Positions 26,535-35,500 of a DNA stretch of 64,000 bases are shown piece by piece. The stretch is from contig CAYPCQ010000010.1 in assembly GCA_964409245.1 (NCBI GenBank), positions 1-64,000 on the forward strand. The letters run 5' to 3'. The DNA comes from CAIMWS01 sp964409245. GTDB lineage: Bacteria > Verrucomicrobiota > Verrucomicrobiia > Limisphaerales > UBA1319. Each line of letters opens with the position of its first letter. Position 1 is the stretch's first letter. The notes under the pieces were generated by a model. It saw only the letters and a program-made list of their open reading frames with translations. It did not search any database and was not told the DNA's origin. The translations under genes and the position numbers were made by a program.

Positions 26535-29500
26535 ATGAGACGGCTGACTTACACTGCCGCATGGCTCGCGAGCCTCGGCCTTTTTCTATGCCTCACGCCG
26601 AAGGCCCCAGCCGGGGAGTTCGCTATCGAACGCACCGCACCCGGCCAGGTAATGGTCACCTGGCCCGCCCAAATGGGAGCGGCCTATATTCTGGAAAGTG
26701 CCCCCCAGCTGCCTTTCAGCGGAAACGCAACCCCGGAGGCCCGGCGGTATTTTTTGCCAGCCAAAAGCCGGTATATGGCTTGGACGGATGCCGCCAAGGA
26801 CACCAACCGGTTTTACCGGGTGTCCAAGGTGGACACTGCCGCTCCGGAAATCGTGCGTTTGGAGCCGGTGGCCGATTCCATCGCCGTCCCCAGCCAAAGC
26901 CCAATCAGTATCTGGCTGGCGGATGAGACGGGCATTGACCCGGCCACGATAGTCATGCTGGTGGGGAGCAACCGGCCCGCAAGCCCGCCCGATCGGCGAT
27001 TGGTTTTTACCAATAGTGTCCTCACCTACACCCCCCAGACTAATGAAGTGCTCGGCAATTTTGGGCAATCGGTCACCATCCAATTGGCGGTTTCTGATCC
27101 GGCGGGAAACCGCCACACCAACCGATGGCTTTATCAACTGGAGAAACCCGTCCAGCTTGGCAGCCAGATTGTGCTGGTTGGCGGCAGCGCCAGCCCCACC
27201 TCGAATTTGAGCCTGTTATCCCGGTCAGGCAATGTCTGGACGTATCAATTTACCGGCCTCTCCTCTGGATTGGCGGTGGGCATGCATCTGGTCGATGGCA
27301 CCCCGGAACAGAGCTACGCGCGAACCATTCTGGATCTGCATGAGGACCGGCTCAACCGGACCGTGACCGTGGGGACTGAGCCGGCCGCGCTATCCCGCCT
27401 GATTAAGGAGGGCACCCTCTCCTCGCGCCAATTCATCCTTCAGGGCAGAAGATCGCCATACTTATCACCCCCTGGCGCCATTCGGGATTTCGACTTTTCC
27501 TGCCCGTTGGAGCTGAACCGGGTCGTCTATGATAAAAGTATTTTCGGAAGCCGGGCGCGGGTGGAGCTGTTGCGAGGCAGTCAATTGAACTTGGATGCCG
27601 GTCTGGGATTCGAGGCGAATTTCCGGAATTTCGCCCTGCAGGAGTACCAGGCCTTTTTCAATGGTAAAATGACCCTGCGGGTGGAAGTGTCGGTCCAATC
27701 AGACAAGGCCCAACACCTGGAGGGGGATTTGCCTTTGCTGGCCACGCCGATTCGGACTTCCTATCTGGCCTGGCTTGGCGCGCTGCCGGTGGAAGTTGAG
27801 GCGGTCCTGGAATTGTCCTTGAACTACCAGTTTGACCTGCCGGGCAGCGGGCAATTTCGGACAGGGATTACGGCCGATCAGGATATCCTGCTCGGCCAGC
27901 GCTTTGAACGAGGCCAATGGCGGGATCTCTCCCAGTCACAGCCCGCCAATATCCAGCCGCTGGCCACCGATTTGCAGGCCGATGGCAGCTTTGCGGCCCA
28001 ATTGAAAGTGATTCCCAAAATGACCATCCAATTCTACAGCCAGCCCGCGATTGTTGGAGAATTGGATCCTTATGTGGAATTTGGGGGACAAGCCAATCTG
28101 GCCACCCGGCAATTTTCCTGGAATTTGAACGGCGGGACAGATGCCAGCATGCGCTGCGAGGCGCGGGTTTTTGATGACCTGTTCGCGGTTGGCGGGTTTA
28201 ACCGTTTTTTTCTATTGGCATCCAGGAAACTAGTCGGCTACGCCAGCCACGAAGCCACCAAGCCCGAAATATATCTGCAGCCGCTGCCTATCTCACGCAA
28301 CGCGGGAGAATCAGCCGCGTTTTTCATTAAAGCCACTGGGGGCATGCCCATGACCTGCCGCTGGCTGCGGAATGGTGTGAACCTTGCGGACGGCGAAAGA
28401 ATCAGCGGCTCAGGCAAGCCCACCTTGAGTATTCAAAAGCTGGAACCGGGTGATGCGGGCAATTACCAGGCCATCGTGAACAACCCGGCGGGAACCGCCG
28501 TCAGCGACCTGGCGGCGTTGACCGTCCAGACCAACATGGCCATGATTCTTAGTGGCAGCCCCTTGATGGGCACAGATGTCGGCTGGTCAACCAATTCCAG
28601 ACCCGCCCACTACGTGTTTGTGGATGCCTTCTATATGGACAAGTATGAAGTAACCAAGTCCTTGTGGGATCAGGTATATCAATGGGCAACGAACAACGGG
28701 TACGGTTTCGAGCATATCGGCTTGGGGAAAGGAACCAATCACCCGGTTCACTCCATCTCCCGCTATGATGCCATGAAATGGTGCAACGCGCGGTCGGAGT
28801 TGGAGCATCGGCAGCCGGCCTATTTTTTGCTGACCAATGGCGCCATGGTCACTTATAAAGCCGGGACTCCCCATTTTTTGACCAATGTAGTGATTTTCCC
28901 CAAAGTGGATTGGAGTGCGGGCGGTTATCGCCTCCCTACCGAAGCCGAATGGGAAAAAGCCGCTGCGAAACACCCTGAGTATGAGAATCATCCTACGTTT
29001 CCTTGGGGTGTTTACATAAGCCATACCCTGGCCAATTACTATAGTGATTGGAAGGATGGACATCCTTTTTATCAATTTGATTACAGTACAACGCCGGGCT
29101 TGCATCCCGATTATAATTCCGGGGAGCGGCCATTCACCAGCCCGGTGGGGTCTTTCGCGCCCAATGAGTATGGCCTGTATGACGTGGTGGGCAATATCGC
29201 GGAAATGTGTTGGGACACCTGGGACGCTTTATCCGGTTACACGACGAACACGCTCTTCCAGCCCATCAATCCCCATGGCCCCGAATGGACGGAAGGCACT
29301 TCCATGTATGTCGTCCGCGGCGGGCATTACGGATCTTCCCTGCCTGGGTGCTTGCCCACCTTCCGCGCATTTTCATTCGCTCATGACACCAATTTTTTAA
29401 CGGGTTTTCGCTGTGCGCTCCCCAGCCCGTGGGCGAACACCTCCGCACCCTATGTTCCCTTTTCCTGGATGGTATACATTCCTATGGGCGCCTTCGATAT

Positions 29501-30290
29501 GGGCGATTCATTGAATGAAGGCGCACCGGATGAATTGCCCGTCCGCCGGGTTACTGTGAGCGATTACCTTATCGAACCATTCGAAACGACCGGGGATCAG
29601 TGGAATTCCATTTTGCAACATTCCTACGCCACCAACTATGATCTTACCTCTCATGATTATACCACTGTTCCTTGGCCTGGCCATTATAAAACCAATCCCT
29701 TCCCCGTGGTGGTGAACTGGTATGAAGCGATCAAGTATTGTAATCTTAAGTCTGAGATCTACGGATTCAGGCCGTTTTACTTTAGCAATGGGGCGCTGGC
29801 GGAGGTTTATCGAAGCGGGCAAAATATATCGATTTCTTTCGATAAGACTGCCAATGGTTTTCGGCTGCCCACCGAGGCCGAATGGGAAAGAGCGGCGCGG
29901 GGAGGATTGGAGCACAATCGGTTTCCAAACGGTGACACCATCAGCCATAGTGGCGCGAATTATTTCAGCAGCGATGATTACAGTTATGACGTCAGTCCAA
30001 CCCGTGGGTTTAATCAGAAATGCGCGGACACTTGTCCGCCAGGTTCCTTTGGTCCCAACAAGTATGGATTGCATGACATGGCGGGGAACATGTCCGAGTG
30101 GTGTCACGATGGATATGGTGCGTACTCTAGCGAAAACCATCTCGATCCCTATGGGACGGGATCATCCAGCCGTGTCGCGCGCGGCGGTCATTACCAGGGT
30201 AAGGCTAATCTCTGCCGGGTGTCGAGCAGAGCTTCCAGTCCGGCTGGAAGCGGGCTGCATGGATTCCGGGTTGTGCTCAAGATCAAGTGA
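26535..30290 (+). CDS. Giant exported protein with Ig-like and two FGE-sulfatase-type domains
   Basis: The 1251-residue protein has a signal peptide (AAWLASLGLFLCLTPKAPAG). An N-terminal copy of the module otherwise seen at C-termini here (IERTAPGQVMVTWPAQMGAA ... FYRVSK) follows, then a long beta region and an Ig-like domain (about 575-665; QPLPISRNAGESAAFFIKAT). Two FGE-sulfatase/SUMF1 folds follow (about 670-965 and 970-1250), marked by DKYEVTKSLWDQ, RLPTEAEWEKAA, YDVVGNIAEMCWD and RLPTEAEWERAA, HDMAGNMSEWC. In both, the active-site segment (RGGHYGSSLPGC; RGGHYQGKANLC) keeps only the second of the two catalytic Cys of true formylglycine-generating enzymes. It is therefore unlikely to activate sulfatases by the known mechanism. 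The gene is more AT-rich than its neighbours. Confidence 0.85.
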   Translation: MRRLTYTAAWLASLGLFLCLTPKAPAGEFAIERTAPGQVMVTWPAQMGAAYILESAPQLPFSGNATPEARRYFLPAKSRYMAWTDAAKDTNRFYRVSKVDTAAPEIVRLEPVADSIAVPSQSPISIWLADETGIDPATIVMLVGSNRPASPPDRRLVFTNSVLTYTPQTNEVLGNFGQSVTIQLAVSDPAGNRHTNRWLYQLEKPVQLGSQIVLVGGSASPTSNLSLLSRSGNVWTYQFTGLSSGLAVGMHLVDGTPEQSYARTILDLHEDRLNRTVTVGTEPAALSRLIKEGTLSSRQFILQGRRSPYLSPPGAIRDFDFSCPLELNRVVYDKSIFGSRARVELLRGSQLNLDAGLGFEANFRNFALQEYQAFFNGKMTLRVEVSVQSDKAQHLEGDLPLLATPIRTSYLAWLGALPVEVEAVLELSLNYQFDLPGSGQFRTGITADQDILLGQRFERGQWRDLSQSQPANIQPLATDLQADGSFAAQLKVIPKMTIQFYSQPAIVGELDPYVEFGGQANLATRQFSWNLNGGTDASMRCEARVFDDLFAVGGFNRFFLLASRKLVGYASHEATKPEIYLQPLPISRNAGESAAFFIKATGGMPMTCRWLRNGVNLADGERISGSGKPTLSIQKLEPGDAGNYQAIVNNPAGTAVSDLAALTVQTNMAMILSGSPLMGTDVGWSTNSRPAHYVFVDAFYMDKYEVTKSLWDQVYQWATNNGYGFEHIGLGKGTNHPVHSISRYDAMKWCNARSELEHRQPAYFLLTNGAMVTYKAGTPHFLTNVVIFPKVDWSAGGYRLPTEAEWEKAAAKHPEYENHPTFPWGVYISHTLANYYSDWKDGHPFYQFDYSTTPGLHPDYNSGERPFTSPVGSFAPNEYGLYDVVGNIAEMCWDTWDALSGYTTNTLFQPINPHGPEWTEGTSMYVVRGGHYGSSLPGCLPTFRAFSFAHDTNFLTGFRCALPSPWANTSAPYVPFSWMVYIPMGAFDMGDSLNEGAPDELPVRRVTVSDYLIEPFETTGDQWNSILQHSYATNYDLTSHDYTTVPWPGHYKTNPFPVVVNWYEAIKYCNLKSEIYGFRPFYFSNGALAEVYRSGQNISISFDKTANGFRLPTEAEWERAARGGLEHNRFPNGDTISHSGANYFSSDDYSYDVSPTRGFNQKCADTCPPGSFGPNKYGLHDMAGNMSEWCHDGYGAYSSENHLDPYGTGSSSRVARGGHYQGKANLCRVSSRASSPAGSGLHGFRVVLKIK

Positions 30291-30626
30291 ATGATCCGCG
30301 CCCCGTATCTCCAATAAAATCACACGTTCGTTTTGTACGCCTTGGCGGTGGCAACAGTGGCACGCCACAAATATTTCCTTAGCCGTGTCCATGCATTTTG
30401 GAGGGGAAAAATTGCGCCGCACCAATTTCCTGAACTCGACGCTTCGCCGAAACCTAAAATACCCTTCAGAAGCGTGCACATTTAGCGCCGCGGATCCCTT
30501 GAAGAGGGTGGCGGCCTGGACTGAACCCATGGCCGTGAACCCATGGCCGTGAACGCTGGCGGGGCGAAAGGTGGGTGAAGTGGGCCAAACTAACGCCCAC
30601 GCTCCATCTTGACTTCCTTGTAAATC
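30291..30626. other. Intergenic region with 14-bp tandem repeat; possible gene debris
   Basis: A minus-strand open frame entering from 30530 reads with no stop through most of this gap and into the end of the FGE-type gene. Its segment NVHASEGYFRFRRSVEFRKL looks more protein-like than random filler. I cannot name a family and see no ribosome binding site, so I treat it as possible debris or a dispersed repeat. The right part holds the 14-bp tandem repeat listed separately and the promoter of the ATPase gene. Confidence 0.35.
30523..30554. repeat. 14-bp perfect tandem repeat (2.3 copies)
   Basis: The unit GAACCCATGGCCGT occurs at 30523-30536 and again at 30537-30550, followed by a partial GAAC. 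It lies about 70 bases before the ATPase start. It could be slippage debris or a pair of protein-binding sites. Confidence 0.85.
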
Positions 30627-31817
30627 ATGGGACTATCTATTGATATGCAAGAAACCATTCAGCGACGTGGTTTGTTGGAAAACGTTGTTTTGCGGCTTCA
30701 GGAATCACCGGCTGTGGTTTTATTAGGGGCCAGACAAATGGGAAAAACCACGCTGGCGGGACAGGTGGCGAAGCAATTTGGCGCCACCACGGTTTTTGAC
30801 CTTGAACGCTCAACGGGACGGGCGGCACTGCAAAACACGCCAGAGCTGGCATTGGCGGACTGCCAGGGTTTGGTCGTGATTGATGAGATACAACGAATGC
30901 CAGAACTGTATTCGATTTTGCGCCCTTTATGCGATGATCTTGATCGAAAAGCCAATTTTCTCCTGCTGGGAAGCGCATCGCCCGAACTGGTGCGCGGAGT
31001 ATCGGAGTCTCTGGCTGGCCGGGTGCAGTTTGTCTCGGTGAGCGGATTCTCACTGGATGATCTGGGTGGCCACCAGCAGGACCGGCTCTGGATTCGCGGT
31101 GGATTTCCCAGGGCTTACCTGGCTGAAACGGATGAAGCTGCCCAACGATGGCTGGAAGGATTCCGGCAAACATTCCTGGAACGTGATATCCCCGGATTAG
31201 GGCTCCGAGTGGCGGCGGCGGCGCTGGAACGATTTTGGACGATGATGGCGCATTACCACGGGCAAACCTGGAATGCGGCGGAACTTGGGAGAGCCATGTC
31301 GGTCAATCCCGGCACCGTGAACCATTACCGGGATATATTAGCTGGAACCTACCTGGCAAGAGTGCTTCCGCCATGGCATGAAAACCTGCGCAAGCGACAG
31401 GTCAAAGCCCCGAAGGTGTATTTGCGTGATAGCGGTTTGCTGCATCATTTTCTTGGCCTCACCAGCCTGGCCGGGCTGCGGGCTCATCCCCGATATGGCG
31501 CGAGCTGGGAAGGTTTTGCGATCGAGCAAACGCTGATTCACCTGGGCGAACGCGATGCCTATTTCTGGAGCACCCAGAGCGGGGCTGAGCTGGATTTACT
31601 GTTGATGCGCCAGGGGCAACGGTGGGGGTTTGAGTTTAAATGTTCAGACGCCCCAACAACCAACAAGTCCATGCACATCGCTTTGGCGGATCTCGGACTA
31701 AAGCATCTTTGGGTGGTGTATCCTGGCCATGATCGGTACCGGCTTGCGGATCACATCACAGCCTTGCCTTTAGCCTGCCTCCCTTCAGTGAATGACGTAA
31801 TCCAATCAAATGCATGA
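30627..31817 (+). CDS. AAA_14/DUF4143 ATPase with PD-(D/E)XK-like C-terminal domain
   Basis: The 396-residue soluble protein has Walker A in LLGARQMGKTTLAGQ (near residue 32-46), Walker B in GLVVIDEIQRMPEL and the conserved GGFPRAYL of the family. A winged-helix-like linker (MSVNPGTVNHYRDIL) and the C-terminal DUF4143 domain follow. The pattern SGAELDLLLMRQGQRWGFEFK gives the E-x-D ... E-x-K arrangement of PD-(D/E)XK folds. The family is widespread, often mobile and of unknown function. It stands alone here between debris regions, which suggests acquisition by transfer. Start 30627 is uncertain; ATG at 30645 (MQETIQRRG) is an alternative. A hairpin terminator follows five bases after the stop. 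Confidence 0.85.
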   Translation: MGLSIDMQETIQRRGLLENVVLRLQESPAVVLLGARQMGKTTLAGQVAKQFGATTVFDLERSTGRAALQNTPELALADCQGLVVIDEIQRMPELYSILRPLCDDLDRKANFLLLGSASPELVRGVSESLAGRVQFVSVSGFSLDDLGGHQQDRLWIRGGFPRAYLAETDEAAQRWLEGFRQTFLERDIPGLGLRVAAAALERFWTMMAHYHGQTWNAAELGRAMSVNPGTVNHYRDILAGTYLARVLPPWHENLRKRQVKAPKVYLRDSGLLHHFLGLTSLAGLRAHPRYGASWEGFAIEQTLIHLGERDAYFWSTQSGAELDLLLMRQGQRWGFEFKCSDAPTTNKSMHIALADLGLKHLWVVYPGHDRYRLADHITALPLACLPSVNDVIQSNA

Positions 31818-31821
31818 TCCA

Positions 31822-31847
31822 AATCCCCGCCGCAGCCTGCGGGGATT
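31822..31847 (+). terminator. Hairpin terminator after the ATPase gene
   Basis: AATCCCCGC (31822-31830) pairs perfectly with GCGGGGATT (31839-31847) across an 8-base loop, giving a GC-rich 9-bp stem. It begins five bases after the stop codon. The downstream tract (ATTCGTCATATTG) is only moderately T-rich, so termination strength is uncertain. Confidence 0.6.
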
Positions 31848-32079
31848 ATTCGTCATATTGCTGGTGGTTTCAAATCAAGCCGGCCATTGGCAATCCCGGT
31901 TTCTGAACCCCAAACCTCGCTTGCTAAATCCAATTTTCAGGGAACCAGTTACTCAAGGCAAGTGCCAGTCCTCACCATCGACCCATGTCGAGGGTATGTC
32001 TTTTCAGGTAGGAGATTGGAAACATGCGTCCAACTGCCCACGTGCAAACGTTGCGCGATCCATTTTAAACGATTTTAAA
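31848..32079. other. Intergenic region, no gene recognised
   Basis: This is the left part of a 731-base gap between the ATPase and the mosaic exoprotein. It has a short direct repeat (CATTTTAAAC / GATTTTAAAC near 32061-32080) at the edge of the transposase remnant. Short open frames exist, but none has a ribosome binding site or a recognisable domain. Confidence 0.4.
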
Positions 32080-32251
32080 CTCACCGGCGTTTCCTGCCAT
32101 TCCGCACCGCAGTGATCGGCGCCAACCCTCGCCACCGCCGCCGCCGAAAACTCCTGGCAAAACTCATCGCCACCCAGGCACCAACCCCGCTCAATCTCTC
32201 CCAATGGCCGCCGCGAATCATCATGTGATGCCTGGCACCCGGATATTCCAT
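32080..32251 (-). pseudogene. Internally deleted REP-associated (Y1-type) transposase remnant
   Basis: Reading from the ATG at 32251 gives MEYPGARHHMMIRG, which matches the usual N-terminus of REP-associated tyrosine transposases (IEYPGAxYHVMxRG). About 15 codons on, in another frame, IERGWCLGGDEFCQE ... RVGADHCGAEWQET matches what I recall of the C-terminal third of verrucomicrobial members. The central part with the HUH and catalytic Tyr region is missing. The element is therefore dead on its own, though it might be moved by a full-length copy elsewhere. This is inference from motif memory; a search would settle it. Confidence 0.6.
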
Positions 32252-32548
32252 GCGCAGTTTTCAAAGCGCAGCGGCAGTCTTTACCATCGCGTTAATAGTC
32301 AATAGCGAGGCCTGACACTTATACCGTCCAACCCTGGTATCAAAGTTGCGTTCCCTTTTAACCAAACCGCCCATTGCTTCTTCCGGAGCGCCAGGGAAAA
32401 CCAGCCGCCCCCCCGGAGGCGGCGGTTTGGGCCTCCCGCGCCAAGGGACCACCCCGGGCGGGATTGCCGAGCGCGGCCCGCCGATCGTTTTATGATCGTT
32501 TTATGAGTTTGATTTTTTAGCGCGAGGTGTATAGAATGATCGTTAGCT
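32252..32548. other. Upstream region of the mosaic exoprotein
   Basis: The first 100 bases may still belong to the transposase-derived element. The last 70 bases before the ATG at 32549 change to an AT-rich sequence with a repeated TGATCGTT motif (listed separately) and should contain the promoter. No other feature was recognised. Confidence 0.35.
32483..32504. repeat. 11-bp tandem repeat upstream of the mosaic exoprotein
   Basis: GATCGTTTTAT occurs at 32483-32493 and 32494-32504. A third partial match, ATGATCGTT, occurs at 32536-32544, just ahead of the ATG at 32549. Such spaced short repeats can be binding sites for a regulator. Confidence 0.7.
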
Positions 32549-35500
32549 ATGCAAACACCTGGCCTGAGTTTACATTTGGCAACCGTCTCCAACCAAACCA
32601 CCTTTCCAAGCATCAGAATCCTGCTGCTGGCACTTTCCTCAGCCATTTCTGCCTGGGGAGCCAAGCCCTGGCCCACTGAGGCCTTGGAACTGGCTTTTCC
32701 GGGCGGGCCTGCCGGCTCCGCGGCCATCCGGCCGGCGGAATATGTGCCGCTGGAGGTTTCTCTGGCGCGAACCCGGGGCAATCCCGCCGGGATCGAGGTG
32801 GTTTTTACGGCCCCGGTGGCGGCGGCCACCGCCACCAATCCCGCCAATTATGCCATTGCCCCCGCGGTGCCGGTCCAAAGCGTCCGGATGGGATCGGATT
32901 CGGCCACCGTCTGGCTGGCCACCGGGCCGATGGCCTCCGGGGTGGCGCATACTTTATCGATAAGCGGGGTGCAGGATCTAAGCCTGCCGCCCAACACCGT
33001 GCCACCCAATACCAGCCTGCCGATCCTGAAGGCCCAGGGGGTGATTTCCCGCAAAGTGTTCACCGGGCTGGCCAACGGCACGCTCACCAACCTGGCCAGC
33101 CAGCCCAAATTCCCGGACCAACCGGATGGATCGGATTTTCTGGCGGTTTTGGAGATCCCCTCCGATGCGGCGAATTTGTATGGCACCCAGGTGGCTGGCT
33201 TTCTGCATCCGCCAGTGACGGGCGATTATTACTTTTACCTGGCGGCGGATAATCAAGGCGCGCTTTACTTAAGCCCGGACGCCAATCCCGCGAACAAAGT
33301 GGAACTGATCCGGGTCCTGGCGCCGACCGGCGGCGCCCGGCAGTGGACGGTTTCGGCCAGCCAGCAGTCCGCCGCGATGCGGCTGGAAGGGGGCAAAAGC
33401 TATTACCTCGAGGGCCTGATGGCGGAAGGGGATGGCGCCGATTACCTGGCGGTCACCTGGCGGCTGCGCGGGATGCCCTTGCCCGCGAATGGGGCTCCGC
33501 CGATCCCGGGAGAGTTCCTATCCTCACTGGTTCCTTCCGGGCCGGCCAGCCTGGCGGCGCAGCCGCAGCCGGTGACCGTCCCGGAATGGGGCTCCGCCAC
33601 CTTCAGCGGGGTGGCCGGGGGAACTCCGCCCTATGCGTGGCAGTGGCTGCGGGATGGCCTGGAAATCCCGGGCGCCAACGAAGCCCGCTACACCATGGCG
33701 GCGGCCAGCATGAGCGACCAGGGCGCCCGGTTCGCCGTGCGGGTGGAGAACAGCTTCAGCTCCGTGACCAGCGGCACAGCGGTCCTGACGGTGCAGGCGG
33801 ATCTGGCCCCGCCGGCTTTGGTGCGCGTGGCGGGGAGCCCCACGATGGACCGGGTTTCCCTTTCCTTTTCCAAACCGCTGGATCCGGCCACGGCGATGAA
33901 CCCGCGGATATACGCTTTGGATGGGGGCCTGGCGGTGCTGGGCGCGCGCCTGCTATCCGGCCAAAGCAACGTGGTATTGTTCACCACCCGGCAGCGGGAG
34001 GGGCAGCGCTATGCCCTGGACATCAATGGCATCCGGGACAACTCGGCCTCCCACAACGCCGCCGCCCTCAGCACCCATTTCACAGCGTGGGTGGCCACGC
34101 GGGGGTTTGCCCGGCGGGAGGTGTTCAACGGCATCGCCGGCGCGACCTTGGCGGAGCTGACCAACCATTATAAATTCCCCGAGCTCCCGGATGCGGCCGG
34201 CTACGTGGGCCAGCTGGAGGCGCCCGGCAACGCGGGGGACAGCTATGGCCAGCGCCTGATGGCCCTGGTGCAGGCCCCGGTGACGGGATACTACCGGTTC
34301 TACATCGCCTCCGACGACGAGGGGGCGCTGTTCCTCAGCACCGACGAAACGGCCGCGAACTTGAGGCGCATCGCCCGGGAGCCGCAATATAACTCCGCGC
34401 GCAATTGGGTGGGCACCGACCGCCGCACGGCGGCCAGCCCGGAAAACCGCTCGCAGCCAATCCTGCTGCAGGCCGGCCAGCGTTATTACCTGGAGGCGCT
34501 GATGAAGGAAAACACGCAAACCGACAACCTGGCCGTGCTCTGGCAGCCGCCCGGCGCGCCCGCACCCACCAACGGGGCGCCACCGATCCCCGGGGCCTGG
34601 CTGCATGGTTTCGCGGAGCCGGGCGCGGCCTCGCTGTCCATCACCCAGCAGCCCCAGAGCCTGGTGGTCCTGGAGAACGCCACCGCCGCTTTTTCCGTGC
34701 GGGTGGCGGCCACCGGGCCGGTGTTTTACCAATGGCAGAAAAACGGGGTTGACCTGGATGGCGCCGGGGGCTCGAACTACCTCGCCGGCCCGCTCGCGCG
34801 GGACGAGGGCGGCGCGCGGTTCCGCTGCCTGGTCACCGTGCCCGGCCTGGCCGTGGGGAGCAGCGAGGCGGTGCTGACGGTGACCCCGGACACCACCACG
34901 CCGCAGCTGGTTTCCGCCGCCGCCCTGGCCGGAGCCGGCACCGTGGGGCTGGTTTTCAGCGAGGCCATGAGCCCGGCGGGCGCCACCAATCCCGCCCATT
35001 ATGCCGCCAGCACCGGCGCCCGGATTGCCAAAGCCAACTTGCGCGCGGACGGCCAGTCCGCCAGCCTCAGCCTGGCGGCCCTCGCCTACGCCAATTTCTC
35101 GCTGGCGGTGAGCAACCTGGCGGATCTTTCCGGCCGGAATTTCATCCCCAATGGCGCCAGCGTCCCGGTGGAAGTCCAATCCCTGGACGCCCAGGACGTG
35201 GGGACCGCCGGCGTGGATCCCAAGGAGCCCGGCTCCACGTTCACCGGCCGGCTGGGTGATTTCGAGGTGATCATGGGCGGCTCGCAGATCGGCGGTGTGG
35301 CGGATGCCTTCCATTTTGTGAGCGAGCTGCGTGAGGGGGATTTCGATCTCAAGGTGCGGGTGGCCCGTTTCACCGGGGTGCGCGCCGCCTGGGCCGGGAT
35401 CATGATCCGCGCCAACCTCTCGCCCGGCAGCCCCTGCCACTTCGCCGGGCTGCAGCCGGCCGACGGCAACAATTACTACAGCACCACCTGGCGCTCGAAC

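Noticed and set aside
31810..32115. 101-codon plus-strand frame overlapping the end of the ATPase gene
   Set aside because: It contains the terminator hairpin at its start, has biased filler sequence, and has no domain.
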